Below, one piece after another: positions 36,307 through 45,654 of a stretch of 60,610 bases of DNA (its first letter is position 1; every line of letters begins with the position of its first letter). The notes beneath the pieces are model-generated. The model saw only the letters and a list, made by a program, of their open reading frames with translations. It was not told the DNA's origin and made no database searches. The stretch covers positions 1 through 60,610 of the forward strand of contig JAOQAK010000095.1 of the NCBI GenBank assembly GCA_025963635.1. Direction: 5' to 3'. The translations under genes were made by a program, and so were the position numbers. Source of the DNA: Ferruginibacter sp. (lineage in GTDB: Bacteria > Bacteroidota > Bacteroidia > Chitinophagales > Chitinophagaceae).

Positions 36307-37224
36307 TCATTTGTGCGGGGGATTGATTTGTGGTATTTCATATTTACCACCTCTTGCAAGCAAGTGAACCTTTAGGTCTTCCATATACACAGGGCAGTTT
36401 TCAGCAATGTCAGTGATATTAGAACTCGAAAGATTAAAGCCCTCGATCACAGTAACGACACCGGTTCCAACAACTTCGGCATTCACTCCATCAGTGATCA
36501 CAATGCCGGTATCTTCCTCTATCCCGATTCCAATACAGGTTGGATTGGTAGCTATCACCTGGGCCATCCTTACAAAGCGGCTTCGGTCAATAAAATGAGT
36601 GTCTATACATACATCTTTTAAAAATTCGAGGCCCATAGTTACCTTTATTTCGCCGGCAATCTGCTGCACAGACTTATTGCCCGCATAGATCATTGGTGTT
36701 GACATTGCCATTGCTCCGGCGCTTGTTCCGCCAATCACTATTTTTTCATGTATATACCGTTCTTTCAGTTTTGTAAGAAACGAGGTTCCCCCATATATCG
36801 ACGTTAGTAACAACTGGTCGCCCCCGGTGAAGAAAAAGGCATCAGCATTTTGTAATCTGTCCGTAAGGTCCTCTTGCAAAACATCCCCCCGGAGTTTGTG
36901 GTGTATATGACCAGGTTCAGGCACACCCAATTCACCAAATGCCCTTTTATAGTCTTCAAAAAGCTCGTCACCACTGCCACTTGCCGTTGTAATTACTTCC
37001 ACCACCGCCTTGTCCTTGCCGGTAAGTTTTACAAAGGCCTTTAAAATTTCGAGTCGCTCATTTTGGTCCTTTGTTTCAGGATTATCGACTTGTATTCCTT
37101 TATCTTCTTTTCCGCCAATGATCACCAGGATCCCGGAAGGTATCGGGCAAGAATTTAGGGCTGTGCTTTTCCACATGGTTGCTGCTGATATTTCTCTGTT
37201 ATAGACGCAATGATAAACAGTCAT
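36307..37224 (-). CDS. cphB: Cyanophycinase
   Basis: Serine exopeptidase (family S51) that cuts the cyanophycin polymer to beta-Asp-Arg dipeptides. 305 aa. The nucleophile elbow GGTSAGAMAMS places the catalytic Ser at residue 168. Other family phrases are present: GILVIIGGKEDK near the start, FFFTGGDQLLL, DTHFIDRSRFVRM, and GIGIEEDTG. The Met at residue 17 (start at 37176) is an alternative and perhaps better start, because the first 16 residues lie outside the family core. No signal peptide is seen, so it is cytoplasmic. It is divergent from cyanophycin synthetase, 301 bp apart. Confidence 0.93.
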   Translation of the reverse strand: MTVYHCVYNREISAATMWKSTALNSCPIPSGILVIIGGKEDKGIQVDNPETKDQNERLEILKAFVKLTGKDKAVVEVITTASGSGDELFEDYKRAFGELGVPEPGHIHHKLRGDVLQEDLTDRLQNADAFFFTGGDQLLLTSIYGGTSFLTKLKERYIHEKIVIGGTSAGAMAMSTPMIYAGNKSVQQIAGEIKVTMGLEFLKDVCIDTHFIDRSRFVRMAQVIATNPTCIGIGIEEDTGIVITDGVNAEVVGTGVVTVIEGFNLSSSNITDIAENCPVYMEDLKVHLLARGGKYEIPQINPPHK

Positions 37225-37525
37225 TTATTATGCCATGTATACTTAAACAAAAGAAACTATAACGAGAGAACCTTTTTCCCATTCATCTCTTCCACTGCGT
37301 TATTGTGTAGAGAGTTTTCGCCAATTTCCATCACTCTATTTCAACAGAATTTATGGTCAGGCCTCTCTAAATAAAATACATCCAGAGAAACACATATGAG
37401 TTTCCCATTATAGCCCGTTATAGCACGCCTGCACACAATAGCAATGCCCCCATGACACAATTTCCAGCTTCTGCAATCTAAAAGGCGGTATAAAATTTTC
37501 TTATCAATGAAATAGAAACCCATTT
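37225..37525. other. Divergent cphB-cphA intergenic region
   Basis: 301 bp without a gene. Promoters for both directions should lie here. A run TATAAAATTTTC lies about 30 bp before cphA, but neither side shows a convincing TAnnTTTG. No clear operator palindrome is visible. Confidence 0.35.
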
Positions 37526-40171
37526 ATGAAAATAGAACATCTTCGAATACTAGATGGCCCTAATTACTGGTCTATCCGCAGGAAAAAACTAATCGTACTT
37601 CAACTTGACCTGGAAGAACTGGAACAATTACCCACCAATAAAATCGATGGATTTTACGAGCGACTAAAGGCATTGCTACCCTCGCTGTATTCGCACCGCT
37701 GTTCTGAAGGCGTAGCGGGAGGATTTTTCGAAAGAGTAAAAGAAGGCACCTGGATGGGTCATGTAATTGAGCATGTGGCACTTGAACTACAAACCCTCGC
37801 CGGTATGGATACAGGCTTCGGACGCACCCGCGCAACCGGCAGGCCGGGAGTATACCACGTAGTATTTTCTTATGTTGAACCAAGGGCCGGCGAATATGCT
37901 GCACGTGCTGCAATCAATATCGTTTCTGCGTTGCAGAAAGGCGAAACATACGATCTTCAAAAAGACATTGAGGCACTTAGTGAGATTTATGAAGCCGATC
38001 GCTTTGGTCCCAGTACGGGTTCGCTGGTTGCAGAAGCTGTTCACCGCAATATTCCATATATCCGGCTGAATGAGTCGGCGTTGGTACAACTCGGATATGG
38101 CGTCCATCAAAAAAGAATTGAAGCCACGATCGCAGGTACCACCAGCAATATAGCCGTGGAACTGGCAGGAGATAAGGAAGCCACTAAAAATATACTTAGC
38201 CAGTCTGCTGTGCCGGTACCAAAGGGTGGAGTGGCGAGTGATGCGGAAGAACTCAGGGCACTGCTGGAGGATATCGGTTATCCCGTGGTAATAAAGCCCT
38301 TAGATGGCAACCAGGGAAAAGGTGCTACCACCAATATCAATAATTGGGAGGAAGCGCTTCGTGCTTATGAAGCTGCACGAAATTATTCACCCGTGGTGAT
38401 CTGCGAAAGATGTATCAGCGGCTACGATTACAGGGCGCTGGTGATCAACTACAAATTTGTAGCCGCTGCCAAGCGCAGAGCAGCGTCGGTTACAGGAAAC
38501 GGGATACACACCATCCAGCAATTGGTAGATGAGGTTAACAAAGATCCGCGTCGAGGCAATGGACATCAGAATGTGATGACGAGGATACTGGTAGATAACG
38601 CTGTAATTAAGTTGTTGGAAAAGCAAGGCTATGCACTTGACACAGTGTTATTGCAAGGGACAGAATGTTGGTTAAAAACCACGGCCAATCTTAGTACCGG
38701 CGGAACGGCAACAGATGTAACCGATACAGTTCACCCCAAAAACATATTGCTTTTTAACAGGATAGCAAGAGTGATCGGTCTGGATATTTGCGGCATCGAT
38801 ATAATGGCCAAAGATCTTTCAAGACCATTGGCGGAAGTGAATGGGGCAATAATTGAAGTAAATGCCGCACCGGGGTTCCGGATGCATCTGCAGCCTTCAT
38901 ATGGCGTTCCCCGCAATGTAGCGGCACCCGTGATAGACATGTTGTTTCCACCCGGTTCCCCTTCTGCAATTCCCATTATAGCAATAACGGGAACCAATGG
39001 TAAAACAACTACTACCCGCCTTGTGGCACACATGTGCAGGCAGCAAGGATTCACAACAGGATATACGACCACGGATGGCATCTATATCCAGGATTTGCAG
39101 GTAATGGATGGTGATTGTTCCGGACCTGCATCTGCCCGAACCGTATTGATGGATCCTTCGGTGGAGATGGCGGTGCTTGAATGTGCAAGAGGCGGCATTC
39201 TGCGGGCTGGCCTTGCTTTCAGCGAATGCGATGTCGCAATAATAACCAATGTAGCCGAGGATCACCTGGGGTTGGCAGGTATTGAAACGATTGGCCAGCT
39301 CGCAAGGGTGAAGTCGGTGGTTGCTGAATCAGTAAAGCCGGAAGGATATGCAATATTGAATGCCGATGATGACCTTGTTTATGCTATGAAAAAAGATCTG
39401 TCTTGCAATATTGCTTTGTTTTCTTTGCGGGAGGCAAACTCCCGGATTATAGAACATTGTTCCCGAAAAGGCATAGCGGCAATTTATGAAAGTAATTACA
39501 TCACCATCCTGCATGGCGCAAAGAGTATACGTATCGATGAAGTATCCAATATTCCACTCACTTTTTCAGGGAAAGCTGAATTCAATATTGCCAATGTATT
39601 GGCGGCGGTGCTTGCCGGATATGTACAGGATTTTGATATGGACGCCATCAGGGGAGCGCTTAACTCGTTCATTCCGTCACCGGAATTAACGCCAGGGCGA
39701 ATGAATTTTTTCGACTTTAATGAATTTACGGTAATGATAGATTATGCGCACAACCCACATGGATTACATGCCCTTGGCAAATTTATTAAGGCACAAAACG
39801 CTGTAAAAAACATAGGTGTGATTGCGGGCATTGGCGACCGCCGTGATGAAGATATTGTAGCCGTTGGGAAAGAAGCAGGTCAAATCTTTGACGAGGTAAT
39901 AGTGAGAATGGATGACTTTTTACGAGGCAGACAATCCGGTGAAATTTTGGAGTTACTTAACAGGGGAATCAAAGAAGTAAAAGAAGACCTGCTTGTTACT
40001 TATATGCCCGATGAGGGAGAGGCCGTGCGCCTTGCTATTTCAAAAGCGGCGCCGGGAACTTTTGTAGTTGTGTTGGTCGATAAGGTCGAAGAGGCTATAC
40101 AAATCACCGCTGAATGTAAACAGAGAGAACAAGCACAACTAACGGCGGGAGCATCGCGGACTTATCTGTAA
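37526..40171 (+). CDS. cphA: Cyanophycin synthetase
   Basis: ATP-dependent ligase that polymerises aspartate and arginine into cyanophycin, a nitrogen reserve. 881 aa, the usual CphA1 length. The N-terminal domain begins with the conserved GPNYWSIRRKKLIVL. An ATP-grasp domain follows (IKPLDGNQGKG at 256-266; metal-site phrase EVNAAPGFRMHLQP). The Mur-ligase-like half has the P-loop GTNGKTTTT at 489-497, then NVAEDHLG and MIDYAHNPHGL. All nucleotide-binding motifs are intact, so both ligations should work. The only neighbour linked to the pathway is the divergent cyanophycinase; no isoaspartyl dipeptidase is in the window. Confidence 0.96.
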   Translation: MKIEHLRILDGPNYWSIRRKKLIVLQLDLEELEQLPTNKIDGFYERLKALLPSLYSHRCSEGVAGGFFERVKEGTWMGHVIEHVALELQTLAGMDTGFGRTRATGRPGVYHVVFSYVEPRAGEYAARAAINIVSALQKGETYDLQKDIEALSEIYEADRFGPSTGSLVAEAVHRNIPYIRLNESALVQLGYGVHQKRIEATIAGTTSNIAVELAGDKEATKNILSQSAVPVPKGGVASDAEELRALLEDIGYPVVIKPLDGNQGKGATTNINNWEEALRAYEAARNYSPVVICERCISGYDYRALVINYKFVAAAKRRAASVTGNGIHTIQQLVDEVNKDPRRGNGHQNVMTRILVDNAVIKLLEKQGYALDTVLLQGTECWLKTTANLSTGGTATDVTDTVHPKNILLFNRIARVIGLDICGIDIMAKDLSRPLAEVNGAIIEVNAAPGFRMHLQPSYGVPRNVAAPVIDMLFPPGSPSAIPIIAITGTNGKTTTTRLVAHMCRQQGFTTGYTTTDGIYIQDLQVMDGDCSGPASARTVLMDPSVEMAVLECARGGILRAGLAFSECDVAIITNVAEDHLGLAGIETIGQLARVKSVVAESVKPEGYAILNADDDLVYAMKKDLSCNIALFSLREANSRIIEHCSRKGIAAIYESNYITILHGAKSIRIDEVSNIPLTFSGKAEFNIANVLAAVLAGYVQDFDMDAIRGALNSFIPSPELTPGRMNFFDFNEFTVMIDYAHNPHGLHALGKFIKAQNAVKNIGVIAGIGDRRDEDIVAVGKEAGQIFDEVIVRMDDFLRGRQSGEILELLNRGIKEVKEDLLVTYMPDEGEAVRLAISKAAPGTFVVVLVDKVEEAIQITAECKQREQAQLTAGASRTYL

Positions 40172-40552
40172 AAACGTAGAGTAGTTTCATAAAAATCTTT
40201 ATGGCATCTTGATCCCGTCTCAACGCTTTGTTTTTATCAGATTTAGATAATTGGCACTACTCAACAATTCTTTTTATAATTATGTATGGTTCCCAAATTT
40301 ACCTGGCTTAACGAAAAATCTCTGTACATACTTTAATAAACGTTCATCACGCATTTTGAAGTAGTGGTTGTAAAATATACATAAGGAATACAAAGTGGGT
40401 GAAGTGGAACGTCCATAATCCTCTCTGGTAGCTCAAATTCATTTAATAGGATCGCACGGATTTTATTTGCCCTTGATTTTGTTTCGTTTTAGGAAACGAA
40501 CAGGCAATTTTAGTATCCGCTTTTCTGAATATTTTGACATTGCTTATTCAAA

Positions 40553-40581
40553 TAAAAAAACCGCAAACCTAGTGTTTGCGG
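40553..40581 (-). terminator. Minus-strand terminator next to tRNA fragment
   Basis: Stem CCGCAAAC/GTTTGCGG with a CTAGT loop; on the minus strand the stem is followed by TTTTTTT. It lies 30 nt downstream of the tRNA 3' fragment, as if it once ended that tRNA transcript. Confidence 0.8.
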
Positions 40582-40610
40582 GCATTTGATGAGAATTGAC
40601 TTTCTCGAAG

Positions 40611-40632
40611 CGGACCGGACGGGACTCGAACC
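40611..40632 (-). other. 3' end of a tRNA without 5' part (att-like scar)
   Basis: The minus strand reads GGTTCGAGTCCCGT then CCGGTCCG: a TpsiC loop (TTCGAGT), the 3' T-stem CCCGT, a 7-nt acceptor strand CCGGTCC and a discriminator G. The 5' T-stem partner (ACGGG) is absent (CTCTGG instead), and no matching GGACCGG acceptor strand occurs within 100 nt upstream. It is therefore not a working tRNA. Integrases commonly leave just such a 3' duplicate at one end of an inserted element. The acceptor sequence would fit a Bacteroidota tRNA-Asp, but that is a guess. Confidence 0.7.
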
Positions 40633-41028
40633 AGAGGCTTTAGGCCGCTACTGTATTGACTCTTAGAGACTCCCCATTTAAAACTCTCTTATAACTCACC
40701 TTTTATTTTATATCTCTTGTTGCAATTTGTTTGAGGTCATACTTCATCTATGCCTTTGAGGGGATGTGACTGGGCTTTGATGAGAATATAACCTATGCAA
40801 ATAGATTTTTAAAAGAAAGTAAAATAACATTCCATTCAACAATATCTGTTGAAATTGACTGTAATTTAATCTCACGGATATTTCCCTTTTATTTGTTTCT
40901 AGAAAATTGGGTCCCTGGCATTTAAAGCAGGAGTAATTAGCTCTTTTTGGTTCATACACATAGATATTATACAGATTATAGCTGGTATTTTACTGTTAAA
41001 TGGATTATATAGTTAAACCAGTTTTTTT

Positions 41029-43044
41029 CTAGTCTTCATAAGTGATAGCAGGATCCCATAATAATTTTCCATTACTGGTTCTGACATTTCTTTTTACTAT
41101 AAAATAAATAGCATCGCCCTTTTTTACCTGGATCGTAAAATCATGAAAAATTGTTTTTTTAAGTTCTACCGGCTTTGAACTCCAGGCTTGCATATTATTT
41201 TTTCTAATTTCACCCGATACCCCTTTTGCGCTATCTTTTTCAATACTAAGCGCCCCCTCTATCCGAATCTTTCCGGTTCGGGTGGCAACCCATTTCTTTA
41301 CCGCATCGCCACTTTGGGCTGTCATGTGAAAATATCCTATTTCACTGCCTTCTGCCCCTTTCCACTGCGGATCTTTAAAAACCATATCCGTATAGTTTTT
41401 GCCTTTTTTTTCCTGGTAATGCCAATTATTTTTGCCCATGACCCCCGTAAATCCATCAGATGAAGAATAGCTTTCCGCCGGATATTCAAACAACAAATGT
41501 CTAATTTTTGCCGCCGAGGATTTTGAGTTTTTATCACCCCGTACAACTATTTTAATCGTGTGAACTTTTTTAGGATCAAGACCGTTTTTGATAAATGCGG
41601 ATTGTAGAGGTGTGGCAGATGCCGCCCAGCAATCGATGGTTTTTTGAAAGCGGTTATCGAGGTAAACATCAGCTTTACCACAATCTGGCCCCTTCACAGC
41701 CTTCCAGTAAATATCCTTCGCTTTAAATGAAAACTGGATACTGCTTCCGGCAGTTTCATGCTGCTTCACCGGGAGGACATAATAAGCATCGTTTTTTTCA
41801 TCCACCCATCCGCCGGAATAAGTTACCTGCGGACTTAAGCAATTTATTCTTCTGAAATGCAGGCTTTCAATAGAATCCGGCGATTCATATCTTGATCCGT
41901 TAAGATAGAGTTTTGACGGATCCATACTTATTTTGGGTTCTTCGGCATATCCCACCATATATCCTGCACTTTCTGGTGTATGTCCTTTTTCCAAGTCTAT
42001 TTTAAATAGCCCGTGGAATACCTTTTCCCAATAGGAATAAACAAACAATGTTTTACCCCCCGTATACACATCCGTTTTATTGGCATCAGTAACCAGCCAC
42101 GCCATGGATTTTTTGCTTCCCCAATAATCGCCGCCGCTTATTTTGAAACAGGGCGTCCAGTCCTGTTTACTAAGATTGGTGCAAACAGCTATGCTATTGC
42201 CATAATTAAAGGATATATACTTGTTGAGGTACCTGTTGTACATAACGTAATAACCATCTACAGCAGATGCTTTGCCGCCAACTCCCGGCTGAGACCATTC
42301 CCCGTTATAGAACTTCTGCCATTTCCCGGGCGCCATTTTATCACTGATCTTGCAGCGTGCTACATGATGGCGGAAAAAATAAGGAGCTTTAATGCCAGTC
42401 TTAGGCCATGTGTAGGAGTTAGTATATAGATAGATGTACCCGCCTTTTGTATCTACATAAATTACAAAGTCCCCTTCGCCTCCATCCCAATATAAGCCGG
42501 ATGATTCCCGGCCCGTTGGTAATGGGAATTTTGGATCATCCCTTGTAATGATGGGGCCCTCATATTTCCATGTCAATCCCTTATCAACACTGGAAGCTAA
42601 ATGGATCTGCCGCAAAATGGTAGTGTAGTATCCACGGGTTTCACAATGCAGTGGAGCATATAATTTTTTGTCAGAGGAATCATACCACATTCCTCCCAGG
42701 ATATATGGCCTGGATACAGATGTGAACATACTGCCGTCCGGTTGCCTAGTAGCATTTTCAAAATTGGTGCCCTTATATCGAAAAGCTGGTTTAGTTTCGC
42801 CGTTTTTGAACATAACCCAAAACTCCCCATCTACTACAGCGGTGCTAACCGGAAAATCCATCCATTCATCCGGGCTTTTTTGCGTAAGATAATCAGGAAG
42901 GCTATCTACCGGCATTTGTGTTACAGACATGGTAAAAGGCAAAGACCTATCCTGCGCAATAGCAGGTAACTGCAACAAAAAGGCCATCGCTATTTGATAT
43001 GCCACACTATACAATAAATGGGAGATAAAACTTTTTTTATTCAT
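41029..43044 (-). CDS. Secreted beta-rich protein of the PUL, probable glycan-active
   Basis: 671 aa, family not recognised with certainty. A signal peptide ends near PAIAQ (residue 31). Residues 60-420 look like a five- or six-bladed beta propeller (EWMDFPVSTAVVDGEFWVMF, GGMWYDSSDKKLYAPLHCE, SSGLYWDGGEGDFVIYVDT), as in sialidases and GH43-like enzymes. Two beta sandwiches follow: 430-535 (SSIQFSFKAKDIYWKAVKG, a carbohydrate-binding look) and 540-671. It lies 58 bp after the GH27 gene, and its role is presumably binding or cleaving the same glycan. I cannot assign catalytic residues. Confidence 0.7.
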   Translation of the reverse strand: MNKKSFISHLLYSVAYQIAMAFLLQLPAIAQDRSLPFTMSVTQMPVDSLPDYLTQKSPDEWMDFPVSTAVVDGEFWVMFKNGETKPAFRYKGTNFENATRQPDGSMFTSVSRPYILGGMWYDSSDKKLYAPLHCETRGYYTTILRQIHLASSVDKGLTWKYEGPIITRDDPKFPLPTGRESSGLYWDGGEGDFVIYVDTKGGYIYLYTNSYTWPKTGIKAPYFFRHHVARCKISDKMAPGKWQKFYNGEWSQPGVGGKASAVDGYYVMYNRYLNKYISFNYGNSIAVCTNLSKQDWTPCFKISGGDYWGSKKSMAWLVTDANKTDVYTGGKTLFVYSYWEKVFHGLFKIDLEKGHTPESAGYMVGYAEEPKISMDPSKLYLNGSRYESPDSIESLHFRRINCLSPQVTYSGGWVDEKNDAYYVLPVKQHETAGSSIQFSFKAKDIYWKAVKGPDCGKADVYLDNRFQKTIDCWAASATPLQSAFIKNGLDPKKVHTIKIVVRGDKNSKSSAAKIRHLLFEYPAESYSSSDGFTGVMGKNNWHYQEKKGKNYTDMVFKDPQWKGAEGSEIGYFHMTAQSGDAVKKWVATRTGKIRIEGALSIEKDSAKGVSGEIRKNNMQAWSSKPVELKKTIFHDFTIQVKKGDAIYFIVKRNVRTSNGKLLWDPAITYED

Positions 43045-43102
43045 AACCTGGATTTATTTATTTTAATATTTTTTCAATATTTATACCGCCATGCTTTCTC
43101 AA

Positions 43103-44311
43103 CTAATTTTTAATAGCAGAAAGCCGCATCATACTAATACCCTGCGGAGGTATTTCCGTAACCAGGTTTACAGAAGTATTGCCAATATCTTTATGTAGCC
43201 ATAAGTCACGAACCTTATAAATATTTTTATCGAGGTTTGCATTTGTTATAAACCCTAACCCATAATGTTTCCAGTCATAGTCTAGTTTCCATGCATTATT
43301 AGCATCCCGATTAAGAAAGCATATTGCTACTTCACCATTTTTCAATTCTTTCAGCCAGATTTCATGTTTTCCAAAAACCCAGAATCTTCTGCCTTGTATA
43401 CCCAATTCATCCTGGTCAACAGCAATCACCTCATTGTTTGTTAAAATTTCAGCAGTAGGTTTATCCATCTTACGGATATCATTACCCGCCATCAATGGCG
43501 CAGCCATCATAGCCCACATGGAAAAATGTGTTTTTGATTGCGTATAATTCAATATACTATTACCAACCTCCAACATATCCGGATCGTTCCAATGGCCGGG
43601 GCCGGCATATTTATAGAGGTTAGCCTGTAAATCAATAATGCTTAAAACCGATAATCCGCCCCAATAAATATCGCCATCGAAACTGTTAACAATATCTTCT
43701 GTAGTACGCCATAAATGACCAATACCCTTTCCCCACTCCCATGGCTTGTTTGTGCCCCATTCACAGATACTAAATACAATTGGGCGTCCAGTTGCTTTTA
43801 ATGCTTCCCCCATTGTTAAGTAGGCTGCTTTTGCATTTTGACCATCATTGTAGCACCAGTCGTATTTAAGGAAATCTACCCCCCAGCTTGCATAAGCCCG
43901 GGCATCCTGAAACTGGTACCCTTTACTGCCCGGCCTTTTTTGGCAGGTTTGGGATCCGGCGCAAGAGTATATCCCAAATTTCAATCCTTTGGAATGAATA
44001 TAATCTCCCAATGCTTTAATTCCCGACGGAAATAATTTTGGATCGGGAATAATATTCCCGTCTTTATCACGGCCAATTTGCCAGCAATCATCAATAACAA
44101 TGTATTCATAACCCACTTCTTTCATTTTGTTAGAGACCATTGCATCTGCAATTTCCTTTATAAGGGTTTCGCTTACATTACATCCAAATTTGTTCCAGCT
44201 GTTCCAGCCCATTGGTGGAGTTCCCGCCAGGGTATCCGTTGATTGTGAAAAGGCAACTATTCTTACAAAAACCATTACCAAAACTGCTAACCCGTTTTTT
44301 CTACTGATCAT
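43103..44311 (-). CDS. GH27 alpha-galactosidase
   Basis: Releases terminal alpha-galactose (or alpha-N-acetylgalactosamine) from glycans. 402 aa with a signal peptide (residues 8-22), so periplasmic or exported. The GH27 hallmarks are all present: TPPMGWNSWNKFGC at 31-44, IDDCWQ, the nucleophile Asp151 in FLKYDWC, and the acid/base Asp243 in GPGHWNDPDMLE. A C-terminal beta domain ends at EIPPQGISMMRLS. It lies between two proteins of unknown function in the SusCD locus and gives the best clue that the target glycan carries alpha-galactosyl groups. Confidence 0.95.
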   Translation of the reverse strand: MISRKNGLAVLVMVFVRIVAFSQSTDTLAGTPPMGWNSWNKFGCNVSETLIKEIADAMVSNKMKEVGYEYIVIDDCWQIGRDKDGNIIPDPKLFPSGIKALGDYIHSKGLKFGIYSCAGSQTCQKRPGSKGYQFQDARAYASWGVDFLKYDWCYNDGQNAKAAYLTMGEALKATGRPIVFSICEWGTNKPWEWGKGIGHLWRTTEDIVNSFDGDIYWGGLSVLSIIDLQANLYKYAGPGHWNDPDMLEVGNSILNYTQSKTHFSMWAMMAAPLMAGNDIRKMDKPTAEILTNNEVIAVDQDELGIQGRRFWVFGKHEIWLKELKNGEVAICFLNRDANNAWKLDYDWKHYGLGFITNANLDKNIYKVRDLWLHKDIGNTSVNLVTEIPPQGISMMRLSAIKN

Positions 44312-44370
44312 ATTGTTATAAATTATTAATTAAAAAAAAGTCCATTATTAAAGTGCTACGCAATCCTTAT

Positions 44371-45654
44371 CTAATAAAAATAAAACGGCCACCAGCTTTT
44401 CATGGGTTTACCATCATCGCCGATAGTGCCACTATTATACCCCGGCATATTTTGTCGCAGGTACATCACATATTCCCCACCACAATCACTATACGCACTT
44501 GTCTTCCATTGTTTCACGATATCGGTGTTATACGCATTTTGCGCATCGGCACCGTCAGCGCCATTTTTTTTACCATAGTTTTCGCAGCCACACATTACCG
44601 TTTGCGGGCTGTTGTAATCATACTGAAATTTTGCATTGATTGGGAAATGTATATTGCCGCAACCTTCACCCCAGTTCTTAAATGTCCAGCCCTTTAAATG
44701 ATTATTAACCGTGGTAATTGTTTGGCCCGAATAATTAAAACACTCAGGCGGCGTTACATAATAAGGGCAGGGATATTGCGTATCGAACGGGGCACCATAG
44801 CGTGTATCCAGGTTGAAATTGAAAAAGCGGCCAGCCACTTTACCAAAATAAGGAATGTCGCCGAGCGCCATCCTTTCAAGTGCATGACCAAAAGCATGGG
44901 TAGCACATCCAACTCCCCTGTCAACATTGATTTCTCCCAGGCGTATGGTAACGGAAGTGCGTTTGCCGGCCTCACCAAAACTATAACAGGCATTTAAGCA
45001 TTCATTATAAGCTCCCTTAAAACGAAAGCTGGAATCATATTTCCTCGTCCTTCCCTGCACTTCGTAAAGCGTGTTAGGGGCTACTATCCAACATTCATTA
45101 ATGATCCCTTTATCAAATAATTCTCCAAGCCGGAGCCAACTTGCATTTCCGGGATCCCTATAGCCTAAATATTGCGCAAATTCATCACCAAATAAAGCTG
45201 CTTCATCAAATGTCCCATCTGTATGATGCGGCCTTTTATCACTAATATCCCTACCGGAGCTATCCCTCAGGTTTATATACTTTTTTAAGTTATAAACAAG
45301 CTGGGGCAGGGCGGAAGAATCTTTAAAGCCATGATACCTGCTGCCTTCTGCGAAGGCGCGGATCACCTTATCTACAAATTCCCTGCAATATGCTTCCGGC
45401 CTTTTATTATAAAAATCAATTACGATTAAACGGGGGTTTAGTGTCTTGATCTTTTCATGATTTTTAATTAACCAAGTATCGGAATTGGTGTGGCTTTTTT
45501 TATTTGGCCAGGTAGAATGATCTTTGGATAACCCCTCTTTTACATCAAAATGGATTGATGAACCGGGGAAGGTTGGGTCGTTCAACATAGGCCCCTTTTT
45601 TGAAAAGCAGGTAAGTGCAATGAAGATCGTTAAAACAGACAGGATTGATTTCAT
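44371..45654 (-). CDS. Exported protein of unknown function in the PUL
   Basis: 427 aa. A short signal peptide (MKSILSVLTIFIALTCF) is followed by a globular protein. The features I can see are ATHAFGHALERMA near residue 253, with two His that could bind metal, a Cys-rich stretch (GCENYGKKNG, with CGC and YSDCGGEY), and an aromatic C-terminus (SWWPFYFY). No family is recognised. It lies 59 bp upstream of the GH27 gene and 601 bp downstream of susD, so it heads the enzyme part of the locus. A glycan- or peptide-cleaving role is possible but not shown. Confidence 0.6.
   Translation of the reverse strand: MKSILSVLTIFIALTCFSKKGPMLNDPTFPGSSIHFDVKEGLSKDHSTWPNKKSHTNSDTWLIKNHEKIKTLNPRLIVIDFYNKRPEAYCREFVDKVIRAFAEGSRYHGFKDSSALPQLVYNLKKYINLRDSSGRDISDKRPHHTDGTFDEAALFGDEFAQYLGYRDPGNASWLRLGELFDKGIINECWIVAPNTLYEVQGRTRKYDSSFRFKGAYNECLNACYSFGEAGKRTSVTIRLGEINVDRGVGCATHAFGHALERMALGDIPYFGKVAGRFFNFNLDTRYGAPFDTQYPCPYYVTPPECFNYSGQTITTVNNHLKGWTFKNWGEGCGNIHFPINAKFQYDYNSPQTVMCGCENYGKKNGADGADAQNAYNTDIVKQWKTSAYSDCGGEYVMYLRQNMPGYNSGTIGDDGKPMKSWWPFYFY

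Larger units (their letters stand above)
40172..41028. other. Gene-free region with integration-site scar
   Basis: 857 bp without a credible gene. A minus-strand reading frame at 40744-40959 (71 codons) has no family look. The notable contents are the minus-strand terminator at 40553-40581 and the tRNA 3' fragment at 40611-40632, listed separately. Confidence 0.5.

Noticed and set aside
40605..40690. Possible complete tRNA gene on the minus strand
   Set aside because: Only the T-loop onward is present. The 5' T-stem, anticodon arm and 5' acceptor GGACCGG are missing within the required distance.
40744..40959. Minus-strand frame of 71 codons upstream of the tRNA fragment
   Set aside because: No motif and no expression signal; AT-rich chance frame.
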